Assembly (NCBI GenBank): GCA_002007465.1
Contig: LNAC01000769.1
Coordinates: forward strand, 390,271-454,270
DNA from: Ailurus styani
Lineage: Eukaryota > Chordata > Mammalia > Carnivora > Ailuridae
Length of the DNA: 64,000 nt
Direction of reading: 5' to 3'
The position numbers were made by a program, and so were the translations under genes. The notes beneath the pieces are model-generated. The model ran no database searches. It saw only the letters and a program-made list of their open reading frames with translations, and had not been told where the DNA came from. This document shows, one piece after another, positions 1 to 12,179 of the stretch. Every line of letters begins with the position of its first letter. The first letter of the stretch is position 1.

Positions 1-146
1 GGGGGCTGTGGTGATGGGGGTGGGGAAGAATGGAGGGATTTAAAGAACAGTGCTCTCTCTCTTCTCCCTGGGACCACTTCTCACTGAATCACCTGTTTAG
101 TCTTGGGAATTACTCTCAACACGGAAACGTTTCATTTGGCCAGTTG

Positions 147-150
<4 letters not shown>

Positions 151-189
<39 letters not shown>
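151..189. repeat. (GT)n microsatellite
   Basis: Uninterrupted GT dinucleotide run of about 19 units directly after TTGAGGG. It is likely to be length-polymorphic. Confidence 0.97.
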
Positions 190-190
<1 letters not shown>

Positions 191-1930
191 CATCATTTTA
201 ATCAGCTAAAGCTAATCTCTTTAAGCCTTTATTTCGAGAAAAACCTTGATATCTGGTATATGCATCCTTTACATCTTACTCTAAGGAAGTAGTGCCCTAA
301 TCTTTCATGAGTCATCATTCAGCATCCAGCAAATACTCTGCTGGTTGGGTTCTCTCAGATGAGTGTCTAAAAGTATCTCTACTTGGTGAATCACTTTGGG
401 GTTTTACCTGCTTCTCCCTTGAGCGCCCGCCCCCTCCTCATCTGGGGCCACGTTGTGCGGATTACCCTTCTCCCCCGAAGCTTCTTGGGTCGCCGCTAGC
501 ATCTCAGCAGACCGCACGCCGTCCTCACAGAGGCATTGTGGGAGCCTTGCGGTGAAAGATGCTCTGTTAAAAATAACGCTACCTAAACAGAAGATCATTA
601 TTACTAGATCAGCTTCTCTCTCCCAGACTGATTATTTCAGTCTTGCAAAATGAACCACATTTGCCATCTGCGGGACCAATTACCTAAATGATTCAAATTC
701 TCTGAAACCTGGTCGCACTGCTCCTCATTCTTCCCGACTCCCATCTGAGGGCTGCCAGCAGGTTTTAGAACCCGGGGGTTCTGATCCTCGTTGGAGCCAC
801 TTAGCTCTGTGGTAGGTAAGGGCACTCCCCAATGTAGCCCCGTGACCCTCTTGCCGCTGAAGGTGATGGCGGTTTTGCTTTAGTTTCTAATCGACCTCGT
901 GCCTCGTTTGTATCGTCTGTTTTGTTCTGTATCATCTCGCTCTTGAAAGTGTACAAGGGGTCTTTTGGGAAAATCAAAGAAAGCTGCATGATGCCTGCTT
1001 TCTGCGTATTTCTTTATTAACTTGGTTGAAGGTTGGATAAGTTTTGGCCTCTTGGCCACATTGTCTAAAAATGAAATCCCAGAAAGTTAGTTGAGGATGA
1101 TCTGTTTTACGTTTGGACTCTTTTGATTTATCTGTTTTTTCCCATGTTATTTATTGTATCGTCTTTAAAAGCTGTCCTCTTTCCAGCTTACCTCTAATCG
1201 AACTTTAAGTTTGTGTTCTAAATTTTCATGATTTGTTGAATTTACCAGTTTGTATGTATATATGCTGTTTAAATCAATCCAAGTTAAACTCGAAATTGGC
1301 AGTTGAAGTGTGGAGTCATGGTGTAGCCAAAGGGACCCCTGCTATTAGGGCCGGATGTAGGGAGAGGCAATGGTACCAGACGCGTGGGTATCGGCTTTTC
1401 AGGCAACTCATTAATTTCGAACATAGACGTTGCCAGGGGACTCTATTTCTTGATGCTATTCTATTCCTGACTCTGCCTTCCTTATTAATATAAAATAGTG
1501 ATTTCAAATCAAAGTGAAGAAATCATTTATGATTCCATGCTATAGGCCGGTTGTAGGTTTAATACAGAGGGAAGACACCCACGCAGCCACAAATACATAC
1601 AAGCGCATGTTCTCCTCCTATAGTCAAGTAACAGGGAAAGACTTGAAGATCAGTTCAAGATACCAAAACACTTTATAAGTAATTGGAGTATTAGTTGTGC
1701 AAATAGTAATTCCTGCAGGAAATCTGAGAAGAGAGAGATCCCTTTTAAAGAATTAATTTTTCAAAACGAAAATGTGTTTTTATTTTTTCTGTGCTCATAG
1801 ACATAATACATTCTCATAAACAGGATACAGAGATGAAAGTCATCTCTGATCTCTATGCAGAAATTACTGCTATTGACCAATTTAGAATATAGACTTCTAG
1901 GTTTTTTGTTCCACTATAATTTATTCGTTA
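190..1930. other. Unique noncoding stretch, no gene seen
   Basis: No recognised repeat and no supported gene. The part at about 420-560 is richer in CpG than its surroundings and carries several short overlapping ORFs on both strands, none with a recognisable domain. A second small CpG-containing patch lies near 1340-1400. From 1500 onward the sequence is AT-rich. Confidence 0.5.
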
Positions 1931-2430
1931 TCGTTTTCTTTAGAAGAAACAATCCCAAAACTTAGTAGCTTGAAATACCGAGTATTTACTTATTTATTGT
2001 TTATTGTTATTAGCATTTATCTAGCTCACGATTCTTTGGGTTGGCCAGTTGTACTGGGTCCAGTTGGGGAGTTTGGCACAGTCTAGTCTCACGTGACTTC
2101 ACTGTTAGCAGGTGGATTGGTCTTGACCAGCCCAGGTGGGACATCTGGGGCCTTTCTTCAGTGGCTTCTCCTTACTCCAGCAGCTTACTCTGGGCTGGTT
2201 CACACAGTGGCCTCGGGTTTCAGGAGCAGCAGAAAGGCAATGGCCAACAAGCAAATATGGTTCAAGTCTTTGCTTCTATCATGTCTGCTATGGTCCCACT
2301 GGTAAAAATCAAGTGAAATGGCTAAGCATACCTAGAGTCAGCGTGAGAGGGATTCTGGAAGAACATGGAAACAGGGAGGCATGCACATTCAATTGGGACG
2401 TACTTCATTCAACCCACCACAACTAAATCT
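1930..2430 (-). mobile_element. Old LTR-type repeat, probably ERVL-MaLR
   Basis: The stretch begins with an AACTTAGTAGCTTGAAATA block followed by TCACGATTCTTTGGGTTGGCCAG. I recognise this as the antisense end of an old mammalian LTR-type repeat. It is diverged and has no internal coding sequence. The family name is uncertain, and an MLT1-like element is my best guess. Confidence 0.4.
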
Positions 2431-2477
2431 ACTCAGTTGCAATACTTTAGCAGCTTGAGATTCTGTTATCCATGCTG

Positions 2478-3097
2478 TGTTAGTCAGGGTTGGCCGGAGC
2501 AACAGAACCGATAGGACGTATCTCTATCTGTCTCTGTCTGTATAGAGAGAGTTAGCGAGGGATCCATCAATATGGATCGATACATAGAACCAGGTTTATT
2601 ATAAGGACTTGTCTCATGCGTTGTAGAGTGTATTGGGTCTTGAGATCCGTAGGATGAATTGGCAAGGTGGAGACTCAGGAGGGCTGATGGTTTAGTTCCA
2701 CTGTGAGTCTGAAGACCTGAGGACCAGGAGGGCCAGTAAGGGAGTTCCAGTTGGAAGGCCAGCAGACTCAAAACCAGGGAGAGCTGTTGTTTCTATTTGA
2801 GTCCAAAGGCAGGAAAAAAAAAGGCAATGTCTTCATTTGAAGGCAGTCAGGTGGGAAGAATTTTCTTCTACCAGCAGTGATTCAACCTTTTTCGTGCTAT
2901 TCAGGGGTTTAGCGGACTCATGTCAGGGAAAGCGATCTGCATTTTATTAGGTCTGTTGATTTAAATGTTATTCTCCTCTGAAATAAAACAAAACAACAAA
3001 AAACACTCTCACAGACTCAGAAACATGCAAAATAAGGTTTGGTCAAATATTTGGGCACCCCATGGCCCATTCGACACACAGAATTAACCATCACACA
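2478..3097 (-). mobile_element. MLT2-type ERVL solitary LTR
   Basis: The ends match an MLT2 LTR in reverse. The left edge is TGTTAGTCAGGGTTGGCCGGAG and AACAGAACCGATAGGA. The right part has AAATATTTGGGCACCCCATGG and ends AGAATTAACCATCACACA. It is complete or nearly so, with no retroviral genes attached, so it is a solitary LTR relic. Near the left end is a short imperfect TCTATCTGTC tract, at the position equivalent to the long hexanucleotide array in the other MLT2-like copy at 35047-35585. Confidence 0.72.
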
Positions 3098-3109
3098 TGG
3101 TGTTGTGAA

Positions 3110-3365
3110 TCCTGGTTTGTGTGTTTTGTTTTGTTTTGTTTTTAGTTTAAATATATGTCATGGACATTTTTTCATGTCAGTAAATATAGATGAACATCAT
3201 CATTTTTGATGGCTGCATAGTATATTATTGTTTGATTCACATCATTTATTTCCATTTTCTTGACAAACACTTGGATTCTGGCTTACATTTTATTACTCTA
3301 TTTGCATAATGAAGTTTGATTCATACTGCTAAACTGTCCTCTAAATAATTCGTACCATCCTGACT
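3110..3365 (-). mobile_element. L1 3'-end fragment
   Basis: The phrase TTTGATGGCTGCATAGTATATT and the surrounding T-rich sequence match the antisense C-terminal ORF2 / 3' region of mammalian L1. It is old and short. A (GTTTT)n tract at 3121-3144 marks its left edge. Confidence 0.55.
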
Positions 3366-3387
3366 GTAACACCTGCGGCAACACGAA

Positions 3388-3620
3388 ACGTTTATTCATT
3401 CAGCAGATATTTGTTGAGTGTCTGCCATGTGCTAGACATTGTGCAAGGAGTGAGATGTTCAGTAGTGAGCAGAGCGGCGAGGACGCTGGCCTTGGGAGGT
3501 GTCCATTCCATGGGGAGAGACACACGGTAAACAAACAAAAACAGACCTCGGTGAGTACCCACAGCCCATGACAGGTGAGTGAAAGGAGTAAATGATGTAA
3601 TATGATATAGGCATAAGGGT
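3388..3620 (-). mobile_element. L2 3'-end fragment
   Basis: TTTATTCATTCAGCAGATATTTGTTGAGTG, then TGCCATGTGCTAGACATTGTGC and a GGGGAGAGACACACGGTAAACAAAC block, is the standard reverse-complemented 3' end of L2. It is non-functional. Confidence 0.75.
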
Positions 3621-3639
3621 AGAGGTAACCACTGTAGAC

Positions 3640-6600
3640 AGGGCTATCTGTTTCATTATTGCCAACCTATTAAATAGGAGAACTCACTTTAGTTTTGAGA
3701 GAGAAAGGAAGGTATCATGAAGGTGGGGTCTGAATCAGATCTTGAAGTACACAAAATGGATTTAGGCTGGACTTTTGGCATGATGTATTCTGGAGGTTTT
3801 GCATGACCACAGTTGTCAGGGTGGAAAAACTCAGGAGTCACTGGGGGGAAATGAGCCAATCGGTTCCTTAAATCAGTTTCCGAGAACTCAAGTGGGTGTG
3901 GCTTCCAGGGCACACTGAAGGCCGCACTCTCTCCATAGTCTGGTGCTGTTATTCTAGGTAAAGGAAAAGGTGTGTGGGTTGAATTAACAGCACCTGATTG
4001 TACCACATCTTTCTTTTTCCAGGGCTGCTTGATGACTTGGTCTGACTAATCTGAATTTGCATATTAATAAAGCCAAATTTTCTAGGTGGTAATTTCATTT
4101 CTTAGTTCAGCACTGAGCTCACAGTGAGCTCTCTCAAAGGGTAGTGCTGGGTGTCCCGTCACTGCAGACACGAGCGCCACATGGCTTAATGTCATGATGT
4201 TTGTAATCACCTGAGGTTTCATTTTTCAAAGAACAACTGTTTTTCAAAAAACTCTTCCTGTAATTAGGCTACAGTACCACCAGGAGGCAGTATTGGGATG
4301 CACCCACTGGCCCGAACAACTTATAAATCATCCTACGGGGAGTACAAGAAATGGGGAGTTCATGATGTTATAAAAGCTAATCTTACTTGTTTAAATTTGA
4401 ATTTAACATGAACCTGCCAAATGTGTAATTACCCTGGAGTGTCTTTGGAAAATAAAAGTCTAAGCTGCCATTTGGTAGCTAATTTTTCTTATTATCCATG
4501 TGTTTTATAATGAGTATAATTAAAATGCTCTTTTGTTATTCACCACGAAGTTCTTATAATAAAAGCCTAATGAGTGCTCACAGCAGACCTGCTTTTCAGA
4601 TTGTCGATGGCCTCAGACTGGCCACGGCTGGTGTCCAGGTGGGTGGTCTGGACACAGGCACTCCTCGGTATCAACAAGTTTGGGTTTTCCAAGAGGCAAA
4701 GCCCAGAAGGAAAAATAAATCTATAATACACTTTGCTTGTACATATATATGCAAAGTCCTTAGAGATTTCCCATTTACAAGTTTTCTGAGTTTCCCTCTT
4801 TATTTTATTTTCTTTTTAGAAGAGCTTGTGACTCATTTCAGCTTCTAGTGTCCCCTTGGTTATTTCTCTTCTTTAACTACAACCAGGCATAACCTGATTT
4901 GCACTGATGCTTGTTTCCTTCTCCAATAAGCTGCAGCAAAAGCTTAATATAGAAGCACCAGGTAGTCAGAGAGTACTTTTAAAAAACTGTTTTTATTCAG
5001 AGATGACTGTATCTCTTATGTAGAGCAGACCACTGGAACAAAATTAAAGTACGTTTTTGAGAAAGAGGTTAAAAGTGGATTTTACACAATCCTTTCAGAG
5101 TTAGTATCACCAGCCGACCCTCCCGAACCTCCAGCGTGTTCGGAGCTGATGACAAGAACCTGGGAATCAAAGAGAGTCTTGGTAGCAAGAGGAGGGCTTG
5201 GCAGAGTGAGAAGGGTGAAGCGAGGCCATTTCCCACGGTGCCAGTGGGACGGGGCCCAGCGGAGCACAGAAGGTGCCCCTGGGGCTGGTTGGATGTGATC
5301 CAGCTGTTGTGTGACTCAGTTTCCCCCAGATATGCAGCTTTCATTCCTCAAGACACAGGTTTACCTGGGCCACTGCCTGGCTCACTTTGGTCTTAGGTGG
5401 GAGACTGTGATCCCACGAGAGCCGATTTACAAAAATAGGCGGTGGGCCAGATGTGGTGCACGAGCCAGTTTGCCACCCCCAGATGAAGTACAAAGCCGTC
5501 AGCCCGCTACGAGGGACTCCCTGTCTGTTGCTCCTACCTCCATCCCGAGCTTCGCCTGTTACTGTGGCACACAGGTCCTGCCCGCTCCGCGTGGCTGCTC
5601 CCGACCCATCTCTACCTTTCTGTCCATTTCTGCTGTCCCTGCTTGTCCAGGCTGCAGCCTCCTTCCCGGTTGAGCCATCCCAGACCTCGTCCGGAATAAA
5701 CAAGGAGAACAAAGCTCATGTCATGCCATCTCCACCGCTCAGATAGGACGATACCCCTTTCCCCCCATTCTTCCGACTTCTGAGCTGCATCCTCTATCTT
5801 ATCAGCAGAGCTGGGTGCTGGTGACCCCGGGTGGGCCCTGTGCCCAGAGGGCTGAGCCGTGCGCTGGATGGTCCCGCCGTGACATCCCGTCTACATTGCC
5901 AGTGCTAGGGCCACGTGTGCTACTGACCTGGTTCAAGGAGCCATTGCAACGACACCGTTCTACAGAAAGGAAAATCAATAAGTAATTTCTTTCCCCCCCG
6001 TGTAGCCCCATGGGGGACAAGGACAGTACACACCCACCCACGACTGCGAGGGAGTGTGGCTGGTGGGGAAGGCAGAGCCTGCCCTGCTCTAAATGAAAAT
6101 CAAGACAAATGGCAGAGGCAGAGGAGGCCAGAACGGATAGATGCTGATGTACGGGGAGCCATTTTTCATAGGCATTTAATTTCAGTTCACCCGGGCCCTT
6201 TGCAGCAGGGCCTGTGTTGGCGGAGCTATAATTCTATTTACGGATGGACAACATGGAATATTTTTCAGGGTGAAGGGTGAGGCTCGAATCTCTTGAATCT
6301 GAATCTATCCTGTGGCCTCCTCATCTTTCCCAGTTTGGAAAGTACTCTACAGAAATTGCAAGTAAGTGATGAAATGGGAGCGCTGCTGGAAGAGAATTCC
6401 TCCTGTGCTTTTGAAGTGGAGCTCGCTGCAGCTGTGATCTATCATTTCTGGCTTCCCGAGCGTGGCCACCGAGATGGTGCTGATTCAGCGCAGTTTGAGG
6501 AAACACGAGCAACATCATGTTCAAGAAGCTTCGTGGTTTTGTGGCTGATAGATGCTTATTTCTCTGGTGCTTTCTGAAATAAGTATGGTAGACAAAGCTC

Positions 6601-6675
6601 TTTATTCTCTTCTTTCGATGAGCGGGAAGCTCTTCAGTCCCCAAATGTTTCTTAATACTTTGGCTAGAGGTTATT
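3640..6675. other. Unique noncoding stretch with a GC-rich sub-block
   Basis: No repeat or gene is recognised over 3 kb. The segment 5090-5720 is GC-rich and carries four to five overlapping ORFs of 86-123 codons on both strands. Such overlap on opposite strands is what chance gives in GC-rich DNA, and none contains a known domain. A CTCF-like word lies at 4277-4290. Confidence 0.5.
4277..4290 (+). promoter_or_regulatory. CTCF-like motif
   Basis: The 14-mer CCACCAGGAGGCAG is close to the vertebrate CTCF core. The ninth position is A where G or T is usual. It lies in unique sequence. A single motif match is weak evidence of occupancy. Confidence 0.3.
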
Positions 6676-6677
6676 CC

Positions 6678-6965
6678 AGATTCAGCTGACCCTTGAACCG
6701 TGAGGGGGGCAGGAGAGGAATCAGGGGCACAGACAACACCCGCCCCCCCCATCCTCTGCAGTGGAAAATCTGCCTGGAACTTTTGACTCTCTCAAAACTT
6801 AGCTACCGAAAGCCTACTGTTCACCAGAAGCTTTACCAATAACACGAACCGTGGACTAACACGTATTTTGTATGTTACATGTATTATATACTGTGTCCTT
6901 ACCATAAAGCAGCCAGGGAAAAGAAAATATGAAGAAAATCTTAAGAAAGAGAAAATATATTTACA
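6678..6965. mobile_element. Probable Tigger-type DNA transposon remnant
   Basis: CAGCTGACCCTTGAACCGTG, followed by GTGGAAAATCTGCC, ACTTTTGACTCTC, and TATTTTGTATGTTACATGTATTATATACTGT, matches a mammal-wide DNA transposon that I remember as Tigger-like. The short ORF starting at 6868 lies partly in it and is not a real gene. Confidence 0.45.
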
Positions 6966-8413
6966 GCCCTGTTCTGGAGTTAGCAGAAAAAGTCTGCTTC
7001 TCAGTGGACCTGGGCAGTTCAACCCCATGTTGTTTCAGCGGGAACTGAAAATGGACCTAAGAGCCTCAAACATTTTTGACATTAGTAAACATTATTTTTC
7101 TAGGCAAGGTAGCCAGCTTGTTTTCTTTCTGACTTGCCTTTCACAGTATGTGATGGAATGTAGATGTAGCAATATTGCCAATTATATCAAGATGATGAAG
7201 CAACAGAAAGGTTCTAGAAACAACCATTAATCCATTAGTAGAATTAATGGTCCCATTATGGCATCTAACAAGTTTTATTTTCCTCTGTGTGCTGAGAAGC
7301 ATGAAATTATCATGTAAATAATGTCACATCTGTGCAAACAATTTGCAAGGTGCTCTCCAAATTCGAATTTAAGCTGTCATCTCTCTTTGTTTGTTAACTG
7401 TTGTAGTCCCTGAAGTTATTTTCCGCCTCACATGAGGACTGCAAATTGACTTTTCATTGAACCCTCATGCCTGTGGGTCAGGAATCTGTGTGTTTTGAAG
7501 GATCTGGAGAGAGTGCCCGCCAACACCATTTGGAATTAACATTCTGTGAGCAAGGACAGCCAGCAAGAGGCTTGTGTGAATATCCTTAGCATTCTTAGCT
7601 GGCTCCAGAACCCCTGTAAAGGTAATCTCCTTTTTCCCTTTTGCCTTTGCCTAGTTTGTTTTTATGTCTTCATGCCTGTGTGATGAGGGTCCCTGTGGCC
7701 TTTCAGCTTCTGGGTTATTCTCTGTGAACTCCCCATTAGGTAAGTCTGCTTGCAGGGGTTGGCAGTGATGGAAAGAAAGTGATCACTACAGAATCCTGGC
7801 CGTCCGGATTCCACAAGCAGACTCTTAATTCTCATGCTTACATCCAAATCTTGCATGTTACAACTTAATGGCATTCATTTTCAGAGAAATGCAGTTTCTG
7901 ACATTGTGTATTTTGGTGTGGGCATTTGCTAGAGTACTCACCACACACACACACCCCCCACTTCACTGGGAACTTGTATTAATTAGTAATGCAAACCCAA
8001 ACTATTCCCAAGAGAATGGAGGACATTCCAAGCCTCCTAGACATTTCAAGCACACATTTTACATCATTTCATTTCATTCAGACCTCCCCACTCAGGGATG
8101 CAGTTTTGTTAGCTGGACGGTTATTTCTAAGGTACCTTTTGTTCTGCATTCAAATCGTCTTAACTAAGTGTGCTATTTATGGTTTTGCACAGTAGAATCA
8201 TCAGTCTTGCTATGATGCCATTCCATCAGGCGCTTGTATTCAGCACCAAACTAATTGCAAATCAAGTTTCAGCATCTCAAGGATGTGAAGGTTGGGAAAT
8301 ATTTTCTCCTGTCACTTGGGTTCAGGCAGAACAACAAGATAATTTCGAGCCCTTTGCTCCATACTGCATTATTGAAAAGGCTATTGTCAGTAGAGGCTTT
8401 TTAGAGTGTGAAT

Positions 8414-8414
<1 letters not shown>
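6965..8414. other. Unique noncoding stretch
   Basis: No gene or repeat family is recognised. Base composition is mixed to AT-rich, with several runs such as TTAATCCATTAGTAGAATTAATGG near 7228-7252 that form a short palindrome-like word. It contains a small CACACACACACC tract at about 7942-7955. Confidence 0.45.

Positions 8415-8463
<49 letters not shown>
8415..8463. repeat. (GT)n microsatellite
   Basis: Perfect GT run of about 24 units. The apparent ORFs crossing it encode only VCVCV or HTHTH runs and are artefacts of the repeat. Confidence 0.97.
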
Positions 8464-8464
<1 letters not shown>

Positions 8465-9544
8465 CATGGGGGAGGAGGTGCAAAAGGACACAGCAGCCTC
8501 AGAGACAAAGGCTGACCACCACCTAAAGTTGCTAAGATTTGCAACTTCCTATCTCCACGTGAAGGTACCACTGGTATTCTGTATTCTGCTCCTATAAATG
8601 TTGGCTGTTTGGATATTGGCTTGGTCTCCTTTAGCATGATTTAAAACTCATGGAAATGATCAGACTACTTACTGGCTGTTTCAAGGCAATGGTTTCCAGG
8701 TGATTGTAGCAGCCAATTTGGTAAAATGGAGTGTGTTAAACATATATTTTACATCGTGGGTAATGAGACCTGCCCAGATAACCAATTTCATACCTTGTGC
8801 TCAGGCTGACCGGAACAAAGAGCTTGTCAGGACTGTTCTGGGGCGTGAGCTGGTGGTGACTTCTCACTTGGGGCTTTTCTCCACCTCTCTGGGCACGTGT
8901 AGGAGGATCCCTGCCGCCCGGGGAGCGTTTGCTGAAGACCCGCTGTGGAAGGCTACCGTAGCTTGCAGGAAAAGCAGGCCTCTTGGAATGACCGACGTTA
9001 CTGACAGACCCCAGCCTGCTCTGGTGTTGACACAAGCATCCAAGCACGGCGTGATCTCAAAGACCACCGGAAAGGATCGCGTTTGTTTCAATGACAGGTT
9101 GTCAAGAAAATGAAGGACTGTGGTTTCGTGTCATTTTCCATCACCTCTGAGTCATTTACAAATATGCTCCAGGCAGGAGTCTTGGGAACTGTATGAAAAA
9201 TGGCAGTGGCTCACTTAGGGCACAAAGCCGTCCCGCAGTGCCCTGGTCCTCGCAGAGCAGGGCATCGCTGAGGGCAGATGGACTTGGGAAGGAGCAGTTC
9301 TCAGAGGAATATCTCACCTGTGGCCAGGTCACAAGGAGAAATCAATACCTGTTTCCTCTTCCTTCATCTCTCAGTAGCCAGTCTGTCATTCTCTGATTAC
9401 CACGTCACGCTGTTTCACGAACAGTAGCGAGTTACCGGGACACAAGAACACAGTTTCTGGGAACCCCTAGAGAATTCTTTTAAATGTAACATAGCTCCTC
9501 TAATGTAGCCTCTGGAAAGGGCACAGCCTGAGCATTTAGGCGTA
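8464..9544. other. Unique noncoding stretch
   Basis: No recognised repeat. A 137-codon plus-strand ORF (8700-9113) and a 103-codon minus-strand ORF (8736-9047) overlap almost fully in a moderately GC-rich part. Neither shows a domain I recognise, and I treat both as chance. Confidence 0.45.
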
Positions 9545-9715
9545 GAGTTTGTATATCATTATTTTATTCCAGCGGTGTTGATTGAACATGGACTCTGTAC
9601 CGGGCTCTCTTTGAGGTCCTGAGACCGGAGCCCTGAACACGGGAGAGTCACGTCCTACCCTCCTTCTGCGAACATTCTAGAGGGGAGAGAGACAGTGAAG
9701 AAACAAAACATGGAC
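9545..9715 (-). mobile_element. L2 3'-end fragment
   Basis: TTTATTCCAGCGGTGTTGATTGAACATGGACTCTGTACCGGGC and, after an insert, GAGGGGAGAGAGACAGTGAAG follow the order of a reverse-complemented L2 3' end, but are diverged and CpG-bearing. Confidence 0.5.
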
Positions 9716-10180
9716 AACAGAATCCCCCTGAGCCTGGAGGTGGCCAGGGCGGGACTCCCTACCGCAGAGGGACGGGAGCGCTCCTGAGGGACAAGCCCGG
9801 CCCCACGGACGTGCGTGCTTGGCTCCGAGCTGGCCATTCTGCTCAGGTCAGCATCGGGAGCAAGTAGATCTCCCTCCCCTCTGTCGGCTCTCTGGTGGCC
9901 TGTGGAGAAATGCCCTCAAAGTGTCAAAACTTGACTTCAGGGTGCTCCTTGTCCTGCTTGTACACCGGGTCGGAAAGGTCTTGGGAGATTTTATCTTCTT
10001 TTCTTTTAAAGTTGAAGAAGGCCAAAAGAAAAAAAAAAGTCACCTCTTGTCCAACGATCCCGGTCTGGAGTCCTGGATGTGACTTGCGCTGGCAGGGCAG
10101 GGGGGGTAAGTCTTGGACCTTCCGGGGTCATTCTTCTTTTCTTAAATGCGGGCGTTGGTTGAGAGGCACTTTTGGTCCCC
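9716..10180. other. GC-rich unique stretch
   Basis: GC-rich DNA with a purine-rich tract GAAGAAGGCCAAAAGAAAAAAAAAAG at about 10014-10039. The 211-codon ORF starting at 9895 runs from here into the minisatellite. Its downstream half is repetitive Pro/Cys-rich sequence and is not a plausible gene. Confidence 0.4.
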
Positions 10181-10204
10181 AGGAGCTGTGTGTGGCCCCG
10201 CCCC

Positions 10205-10550
10205 TCCCCCGGAGCCCATGTGCATCGCCCATGGTAGCCCGCGTGCGCCCCCCCGGGAGGTCCTTTCCCCCTCCCCACCCCCTGGAGCCCATGTGCATCC
10301 TGCCATGGGAACCCGTGTGCGGCTCCCCCGGGAGCCCGTGTGCATCTGTCCACACGAGCCCACGGGCACCGTCTCCGTGTGGACCATGTGCAGTGGTGCA
10401 CGTGTGCCTGCCTACGTGGTCTTTTTGCCATCTTGTGTGCGCTCTCCATGTTAGCCTCTGCATGTTCTTCTCCCGAATCCCACGTGCACTGCTAATGCTG
10501 TGTGTGCCCACGGGTCCTCTCTCCATGTAAGCCCATGTGTCCCCTCCTTT
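10205..10550. repeat. Degenerate GC-rich minisatellite, unit about 23-29 bp
   Basis: The word AGCCCATGTGCATC or a variant (AGCCCGTGTGCATC, AACCCGTGTGCGG, AGCCCACGGGCACC, ATCCCACGTGCACTG, AGCCCATGTGTCCC) recurs at intervals of roughly 23 to 30 bp. Between copies lie CCATGGG or CCCCCGGGA linkers. ORFs are open here on both strands because of this periodicity. Copies diverge more toward the right end. Confidence 0.7.
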
Positions 10551-11987
10551 TATGAGATTGTGGCATCTTCCTCCTGCAGGCCTGTGCACGTTCTTACCTT
10601 GCAAATCTTCGCGGTCTGTAATTATGACTGTCGGGGCCTCAAGGCCTGTAGGCAGCCCAAGGTGTGCACTGCCCTTGACAATGGTCTTCCTCGAGAATTT
10701 TCATCCGAGTAAGAGAGCCCAGGGCCTGGAGACCAGAGATGGACTCTGGGCATCCTCCGTGGACTGGGCATGCCTGGGACCTCTCCTGGGTTCAGTGGTG
10801 TGTGGCAGCCGATAGATTCTCACGGGCTCTTCCCAGAATCGGTGGCACTGGTGTTTTTCCAGGCCCTCCCACGGGTGCTGCCCAGCTGCACAAGGCCATG
10901 CGGCCATCGAGCTCTAGGAGAGAGAGCCCGCGTCCATAGGGGAGGTTGGTCCAGTGATCCACCTCCATATCCCCTGCCTTGGCACATAGGGGCACTTTCT
11001 AAATTGTGCTGTTGGGAATTGCCCCGAGTTTGCTGCATCACACCTAGCTGCGAGGTGTTCTTCCCTGGATAAAGGTATCTGCTCAACCGTTAGAGGTGAT
11101 GGGGGGTTCGTTATGCCCCCCAAACTTCCCTACTTAGTTTGTAGTGGAAGCAAGTCTCACACTGGACCTGCCACCTATGGAAAGCAGTCAAGAACAGTTC
11201 ACACAGTGCCTGGTGTGAGCCTGATGAAATCTTTGCTCTCTATCCCTCCAGCTGATTCTTGCCCATCTTGTGGGGAAGGCTCAATGACACCTACGTGACA
11301 GACCCCTGCCATCCTCCTAGGCTTCAGGCTCCCAGAGCCTTCTGACTCAGCTGCTGCAAATAGGACCTTTCAGAGGTAAGCCTTGGTGCTGTCTCTATGG
11401 GTAAGGGTGGGGGGCTCAGACTTAGAATATACTCTAAACTCAAAAGCATTTTGCAGATGTGAGAGATGATTAGGAATCTGTCTCCCTTTACATAGCACAG
11501 ATGTTACATTTTAGTGACTCAAAAGAAGTCCCATTTTCTCACTGACAACTTTCTTTTAAAAAAGATAGGTCCTCTAAGTTGCAAGAATATGCTTTCCCCT
11601 CGCCCTCTCCCCCTCCCTGGAGACTCTGTGAAGTTATTTCCCTTTTGGCTGAAATGTGTTATGATGGAAACTTACCCCTTCTAACCTGAGGGGGAGGCAG
11701 GTTCCATTTTCGGACTTTACCTGGAGGGAGGTAGATGGTGGGCTTCTGTGGGAAGGATGACTGAGAAGAACATAGGTTAGAAATTGTGGTCATGGAAGGG
11801 GGGTGCCATAGGGCTGGTTAGCATGCTCTGTGGAAGTAGAGGCATGCTTGGGCTGGAGGTACTCAACTCAACGTGATGCCCGTCTACCTTTCCCCTGCGC
11901 TGCTCTCCCCTGAAAGATGGTGGCCGTGCAGTGCTTGCCTGGTGGACCAGGCAACGTAAGCTGTGCCTTACGTTACAGAGACAAGTG
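10551..11987. other. Unique noncoding stretch
   Basis: No repeat family is recognised. Several short ORFs (up to 100 codons at 10770-11072) overlap on both strands and lack known domains. From 11400 to 11800 the sequence has G-rich plus-strand runs. Confidence 0.4.
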
Positions 11988-12080
11988 GGTGATGCCTGCG
12001 TGGCTCAGTTGGTTAAGTGTCTGCATTCGACTGAGGTCGTGATCTCAGGGTCCTGGGATCAAGCCCCGCGTTGGGCTCCC
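11988..12080 (+). mobile_element. CAN SINE, 3'-truncated
   Basis: The head is present (GATGCCTGCGTGGCTCAGTTGGTTAAGTGTCTGC, then GATCTCAGGGTCCTGGGATCAAG). The element breaks off after GGGCTCC with no CT-rich region or A tail. It is the leftmost SINE in the window. Confidence 0.85.
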
Positions 12081-12179
12081 CAGGGTGGTATGGCGTGTGG
12101 TGGCGCCCAGTTCCCAGCCTCTCACGGAGTGAGAGCCCACACCTAGTGGGAATCTGGGCAGCCTCTCCAAACTGGGAAG

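Noticed and set aside
307..653. Cluster of short ORFs in a CpG-enriched patch near the left end
   Set aside because: Three overlapping ORFs of 64-82 codons on both strands with no domain; CpG enrichment is modest and no GC-box cluster or splice signals support a promoter or exon.
5069..5746. Overlapping ORFs of up to 123 codons on both strands
   Set aside because: GC-rich DNA keeps frames open by chance; opposite-strand frames overlap almost fully and no domain is seen.
9895..10604. Several long ORFs of 102-211 codons on both strands
   Set aside because: They result from the minisatellite periodicity and GC-rich composition, giving Pro/Cys- or Gly-rich low-complexity translations.
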